Below are positions 59,139 to 64,000 of a DNA stretch of 64,000 bases, piece after piece. Every line of letters starts with the position of its first letter. The first letter of the stretch is position 1. This DNA is from Drechmeria coniospora (Eukaryota; Ascomycota; Sordariomycetes; Hypocreales; Ophiocordycipitaceae), in the NCBI RefSeq assembly GCF_001625195.1, contig NC_054389.1:9792520-9856519 (forward strand), given 5' to 3'. Below the pieces are notes generated by a model, which had not been told where the DNA came from, searched no databases, and saw only the letters and a list, made by a program, of their open reading frames with translations. A program made the position numbers and the translations under genes.

Positions 59139-61183
59139 ATGGAAAAGTTCTTGAGGGAATGGAGGCAGGACGCCCTCAACAAAGCGCAGTACGAGTCGGC
59201 CATTTTCATCGGCGACAAGCTGCTCGCATTGACAAGTCCGTCACCGCCGTTCCGCGCTCCCCGCGCTCCCCTTGCCCCCCTTGCTCCCCATGCTTCCACG
59301 CTCCCGACGCTCCCCATGCTCCCCGTGCTCCCCATGCTCCCCATGCTCCCCGCGCTGCCCCGCGCTCTCCCGCTCCACGCCGGCTCGGACTCGGCGCGAG
59401 CACAAGGCCAAGCAAAGGGTTGCTGACGTGTCGTGCATCAGACGATGACCAGGACGCCTTCTGGCTCGCCCAGGTGCACTTCGCCACGGGCAACTACACG
59501 CGCGCGCAGGCCTTCCTCGCCAAGCAGAATCTCGTGGCGCGAAACCCGTCCTGCCGATACCTCGCCGGCCACTGTCTCATCAAGCAGAACCGGTTCGAGG
59601 AGGCGCTGTCGGTGCTCGGCGAGCGGAACCCGACGCACCTCATCTCCAACGGCCCGAGCAACAAGCGCAAGGCCCAGTCGCGGCACGGCCGGCGGCGGGA
59701 CGGCTCGGACGAGGACGAGACGGCGACGCGCAGGTTCGAGGCCGCCATGTGCTTCCTCCGCGGCATCTGCTACGCGAAGCAAAACGCCTTCGACAGGGCC
59801 AAGGAGTGCTACAAGGACGCGGTCCGCATCGACGTCCGCTGCTTCGAGGCCTTCCAGCAGCTCATGAAGAACGCGCTGCTGTCGCCCGACGAGGAGTGGC
59901 AGTTTCTCGAAAGCCTCGACTTCGACTCCATCACCGTCTCGGACGACGCCTCGGCATCTCAGGAGGCTGCCGACTTTGCCAAGATGCTCTACACCACCCG
60001 GCTCTCCAAGTACCGCAACCCGGCCGCGTTCGAGACGGCCTACGGCTCGCTCTCGACCCACTACCGGCTGGCCTCGAACCCCGACCTCGAGCTCGCGCGC
60101 GCCGACCTGCTCTACACCCAGTGCCGGTACCGCGACACGCTGACGCTGACCAACGCCATCCTCCGCAACGACAAGTACAACTTTGGCATATACCCCGTCC
60201 ACCTCGCCTGCCTCTACGAGCTGCGGATGAAGAACCTGCTCTTCCTCGTCGCCCACGACCTCGCCGACAGCCACCCCGACGAGCCGTCCACCTGGCTCGC
60301 CGTCGGCATCTACTACTTCGCCATCGACAAGATCGCCGAGGCGCGCCGGTACTTTAGCAAGGCGAGCATGATGGACGCCCACTTCGGGCCCGCCTGGATC
60401 GGCTTCGCCCACACCTTCGCCGCCGAGGGCGAGCACGACCAGGCCATCTCGGCCTACTCGACCGCCGCCCGGCTCTTCATGGGGACCCACCTCCCCCAGG
60501 TCTTCCTCGGGATGCAGAACCACGCGCTGAACAACATGACGCTGGCCGAGGAGTTCCTCAAGACGGCCTACGGCCTCTGCAAGACGGACCCGCTGCTGCT
60601 CAACGAGATGGGCGTCGTCAAGTACCACCAGGACAAGCCGAAGGAGGCCGTTCAGTATTTCACCGCCGCCCTCAAGATCGCCGACGAGATCGAGAGCGAG
60701 CCGTCGGCCTGGCTGTCGGCCCGGACGAATCTCGGCCACGCCTTCCGACGCCTGCGCCACTTCAACCGCGCCCTCGCCGAGTTCGACGAGGTCCTGCGCC
60801 TCGGCGGCAAGGACGCCTCGATATTCAGCGCCAAGGGCCTCATCCTGATGGAGCAGAACAGGCCCGAGGAGGCGGTGGCGGTCCTGCACCAGGCCCTCGC
60901 CATCAACCCGCAGGACAGCATCGCCACCGAGCTCCTCAACAAGGCGCTCGAGGAGACGGTCCTCGTGGACGGCGCCGCCGAGGACGAGGCCGACGACCTC
61001 GCCGAGTTCGAGCAGCACCTCGAGCAGCGGAAGGTCGACGCCGCCGAGAGGCTGCACGGCGGCCGGCCCGGCCGGACCATGGTCATGGACAAGGGCAAGG
61101 GGAGGGTCGCGAGGCGCCGGACGCTGCTGGACGACGAGGAAAGGGTCGAAAGCATGATGGAGATGAGCGAAGACGGCGAGTAG
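59139..61183 (+). CDS. CDC16: Anaphase-promoting complex TPR subunit Cut9/Cdc16 (APC6)
   Basis: Two exons (59139-59235, 59442-61183) encode 612 aa. Exon 1 gives MEKFLREWRQDALNKAQY and ends LLALT; the join reads LTNDDQDAFWLAQVHF, as in fungal Cut9 proteins. Repeated TPR motifs span most of the protein, with recognisable blocks CRYLAGHCLIKQNRFEEALSV, NPTHLI, RDTLTLTNAILRNDKYNF, WLAVGIYYFAIDKIAEARRYF and GPAWIGFAHTFAAEGEHDQA. A Glu/Asp-rich tail closes it. Cdc16 is a structural arm of the APC/C ubiquitin ligase that drives anaphase and mitotic exit. The 206-nt intron is long for this window, uses donor GTCCGT, branch CTGAC and acceptor CAG, and carries a minisatellite. A frame opening upstream at 58931 reads through the intron and is not the protein. 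The 689-codon antisense frame is a shadow. Confidence 0.92.
59268..59372. repeat. CTCCCCATG/CTCCCCGTG minisatellite in CDC16 intron
   Basis: About ten imperfect units of 9-12 bases (CTCCCCATG, GCTCCCCGC and similar) occupy the middle of the single CDC16 intron and explain its unusual length. Confidence 0.85.
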
Positions 61184-62501
61184 CCCGGTTTTGTTTTCCG
61201 CCGACATGGATAGGAAGCTCCAAAGCATCACCCTTTTCACCACCATCCATCCCGTTGCAGCAGCGTGGCTTGAGGAAGCATTTCGCCACGAGCGTCTTCG
61301 GCGCAAGGTTATCAAAGCCATCGACGGCCCTTTTTTTTTTGGACTCGACAAGATCGTACGCTGTCCCCGCGCTCCAGCGTAGGCAACGTACCGGCAGATG
61401 CCTCCAAGAAGGTGTGACTTGATATCAACGGGTGGAGTGAAGACCCAGGCAATGAGCGGTCGTCTCTTGATATGCCCGTAATCGAAGCATGTCGGTGACA
61501 AGAACATGGCGCATCATTCTCCTTTTCATGCACCGCCACTGGGAATCCGAATGTCCTCGGGAAGAACTTACGGATCGTGGTAAAAATAGTCTTGGAACCG
61601 ACAGAGCACAAGGAGATACTTCCAGGACAGCAAGTCGGCACTGAGGCGAGGTGTGATGTGCAAGTACAAGTAAGTACGTACTGTGCTGTAAGTACAGACA
61701 GTATTACTAGGTACCTACAGTATGTATTGTGTGTGTGTGCTGTATTACTGATATGCACAACCCCAGGTGATTACTAATGTCTTGGACGCCCATGCAGCAC
61801 TGGGTTGATAAGTTATTATAGCGGCTGGCTCTTCGGAGTACTGTAAGTACTTCAGTAAGTAGTTGTCTGTAAATACATGTAATAATACTTGCAGTAGCTC
61901 GTAGTTGTACAACTACAGTACATGTTACTCCGTACTGTACAATGCAAGTTCACTTTAATACTCCGTACTTCCTCAGTACTTACTAAGGTTACTCCAAGTA
62001 CCCAAGTACGGAAATAGGCGCATGCTGTACTTACTTGTGCTCCCGGCTTGCTTTGGTTCGATCGATAATTACCAGCAAGTCGGAAGGAAGGCGTGAATGA
62101 CCTTCGTGGGCGAGCCCACCTGATCACCGTTTCTTGCTGAACTTCCACGCAAGGTTTTGCCATCACGACCAATGCTCAAACGCTTCGGTGTTGGCAATCT
62201 CACCGCGTGCCTACTTACAGTATGAACTTGTTGACCACCGCCAGGAACTGGACCCTCTCCCCCCACTTGATCCGCTGGGAGTGTCTCCAGTGAGTGCCGG
62301 GAACGCGATGGCCGCTTGCCAAGATCGGGCACTTCGGCAGCGTGGCCAACTGGAACCTGAACCGTTCGTCGTTCCTCATCACTGCTGCTCTGCACAGGCA
62401 CACTCATGATGAACCCTTTCGCTCATTTTTGTCCTTCTTAGTACTTTGGCTTTGTCACGGCCATCTCAGCCCGCCAAGCGAACCCCTACCCATATGGCAT
62501 C
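61184..62501. other. Intergenic region CDC16 / BOR1
   Basis: CDC16 3' flank, a GTAC-rich part at 61660-62040, and the presumed BOR1 promoter and leader from about 62050. A T9 run lies near 61331-61340. No gene is recognised. Confidence 0.55.
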
Positions 62502-62505
62502 ATGA
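62494..62505 (+). promoter_or_regulatory. Three-codon upstream ORF overlapping the BOR1 start
   Basis: ATG GCA TCA TGA ends so that its TGA shares ATGA with the main BOR1 ATG (62502). Such an overlap permits termination-reinitiation or leaky scanning. It is seen directly; the effect is inferred. Confidence 0.4.
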
Positions 62506-64000
62506 CATCTCTCAACGTGTCGGCCACGGGGGCCGTCCTGCCGCCGCCGGTGCCAGCACCAACGTCAACCCCATCCCCGACGGCGGAGGGTACGGAGCCT
62601 CGACGACTCAAAAGGGAGGCCTGGTGGAGGATCCATCTCTTTCGGGGCATGGTGAATGACGTGCGGAGGAGAGCGCCCTACTATGCGAGCGACTGGCTCG
62701 ATGCGTGGGATTATCGCGTCGTGCCGGCGACGGTGTACATGTACTTTGCCAAGTATGCCCTCTCCCACCTCTCTCTCTCTCTCCCGTCTCCTGCCCTTGG
62801 GTCTTTGTATCGATTGCGGAGAGGAACGGCTGACTTGACCGGCGAAGCATCTTGCCCGCCCTTGCCTTCTCGCTCGACATGTTCCAAAAGACGGGCTCAA
62901 ACTACGGCGTCAATGAAGTCCTGCTGGCCTCCGTCCTCGGCGCCGTTGTCTTCTCGCTCTTTGCCGCCCAGCCTCTGGTCATTGTTGGTGTCACCGGTAC
63001 GTATGTGCCCCGTCCAGTGGAAAAGCGACGAGTGCTGAATGGAAGCACCAGGTCCCATCACTGTCTTCAACTAGTTGGTCTCCCCTCAACAGTTGACCTC
63101 CCTGCCATTTCTTCCTGGTCGTCCGCTGACCCCTCCAGCACCGTATACGACATCATGAATGGTACGGGCGTAAATTATATCGCCTTCATGGCCTGGATCG
63201 GCATGTGAGTTGCCTTGCCCGTCCCGCATTCCTCGCCCGAAAAATCCGCAGGGCGCTAATGTCATCATCGTGCCAGTTGGGCCTTGATTCTGCACTGGAT
63301 CCTCGCCGCCACCAACTCCTGCAACTGGCTCCGCTGGGTTACGCGATTCCCCTGCGACATCTTTGGTTTCTATGTCGCCTTCATCTACCTCCAAAAGGGC
63401 ATTCAAGTGCTCGACCGTCTCGGCAGTAATGCTCCCTTCTATCTCTCCACTCTCGTCGCCCTTTTGGTCCTCATGGTTGCCTACTTGTGCGGCCTGCTCG
63501 GCGGCGGAAGCCTCTTCCGCCACCCTATTCGTGTCTTCCTGAAAGACTACGGTACGCCTCTGACGCTCGTTTTCTTCACCGGCTTCGTCCACATCGGCCG
63601 CATGGATCAGGTCGAGTTGGAGCGTCTACCGACCGGCGTTGCCTTCATGCCCACAAGTGGGAGGGACTGGCTTGTGAGCTTTTGGGACTTGAGTGTTGGC
63701 AATGTCTTCACTGCGCTGCCGTTCGCCATACTGCTGACAATTTTATTCTGGTTTGATCACAATGGTATTGACCGCTACTTGTGCCCTGTCGCTTGAATAC
63801 GCGAAGCTGACACCGCCTAGTGTCATCCCTCATCGCCCAGGGAAGTGAGTTCCCCCTACGCAAACCCGCCGGATTTCACTGGGACATCTTTCTCCTCGGT
63901 CTTACCACCGGCGTTGCTGGCATTCTCGGACTGCCATTTCCAAACGGCCTCATCCCGCAGGCACCTTTCCACACGGAATCCCTCTGCGTGACCAAGCCTG
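62502..64000 (+). CDS. BOR1: Borate/anion transporter Bor1 (SLC4-like), 5' part
   Basis: Six exons are visible (62502-62752, 62848-62996, 63052-63073, 63139-63204, 63277-63764, 63821 to the window edge); the 3' end is outside. About 385 residues are present. After a Pro/Thr-rich N-terminus come SLC4-family segments: AWDYRVVPATVYMYFA, NILPALAFSLDMFQKTGSNY, QPLVIVGVTGPITVFNYTVY, NWLRWVTRFPCDIFGFYVAF and, at the edge, FPNGLIPQAPFHTESLCV. Multiple hydrophobic helices are evident. Bor1 exports borate across the plasma or vacuolar membrane in yeast and gives boron tolerance. Exon 3 is only 22 nt (it codes PITVFN and two split codons). Introns use GTATGC, GTACGT, GTTGGT, GTGAGT and GTATTG. Assignment is firm by pattern; the full length is unknown. 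Confidence 0.9.

Noticed and set aside
59438..61507. 689-codon open frame on the minus strand
   Set aside because: It is the antisense shadow of CDC16; the G/C-rich third positions keep it open. Its translation is Val/Leu/Gly/Arg low-complexity and the sense strand has clear TPR motifs.
1..64000. tRNA and rRNA genes
   Set aside because: No convincing B-box with a matching acceptor stem was seen by eye; a tRNAscan run would be decisive.

Overview
This window is chromosomal DNA of a filamentous ascomycete. The genes have short introns (about 50-155 nt, one of 206 nt) with CTRAY branch sites, G/C-ending codons are preferred, and the products are fungal orthologues: Pop2/Caf1, Gid9, Cbf1, Ycf1, Tti1, Npy1, Ypq, Cut9/Cdc16 and Bor1. 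Protein content and codon style suggest Sordariomycetes, probably Hypocreales; the genus cannot be fixed from the sequence alone. No bacterial genes, intact transposon, rRNA, tRNA or CRISPR array was recognised.

Left gene block (1-17.3 kb): a coiled-coil protein of unknown function (+), a three-exon complex I subunit of the NDUFB3/B12 family (-) that open-reading-frame length alone would miss, the CCR4-NOT deadenylase Caf1/Pop2 (+), the GID/CTLH ubiquitin-ligase subunit Gid9/Fyv10 (-), the bHLH factor Cbf1 (+), and a protein with a YDR124W-like helical bundle (DUF2841) (-).

Central gene-poor block (about 17.3-36.5 kb): roughly 19 kb with no gene I can support. It is saturated with short words built on GTAC (TACGGAGTA/TACTCCGTA, AAGTACTTG, GTACTTACTTAC), and carries a 40-bp x 8 tandem array, several minisatellites, a candidate G-quadruplex and a long polypyrimidine tract. 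The same words occur in most other long gaps between genes and are nearly absent from exons.

Right gene block (36.5-64 kb): a full-length vacuolar ABCC transporter of the Ycf1 type (-), a DUF1749/SidJ-like alpha/beta hydrolase (-), Tti1 (+), the NADH pyrophosphatase Npy1 (-), a PQ-loop vacuolar amino-acid transporter (+), a secreted subtilisin-like protease with two apparent frameshifts (-), the APC/C subunit Cut9/Cdc16 (+) and the start of a Bor1 borate transporter (+), cut by the window edge.

The genes form no evident pathway cluster; most are housekeeping (mRNA decay, ubiquitin ligases, PIKK assembly, vacuolar transport). Exon-intron structures were rebuilt by hand from splice signals, preserved frame and remembered family sequence patterns; no alignment or transcript data were available. 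The most notable points are the gene-free GTAC-word region, the very small coding exons (14, 22 and 23 nt), the frequent pyrimidine at donor position +3 (three exact GTCCGT sites), a frame-preserving GC-AG intron, and the protease gene with two separate frame lesions.
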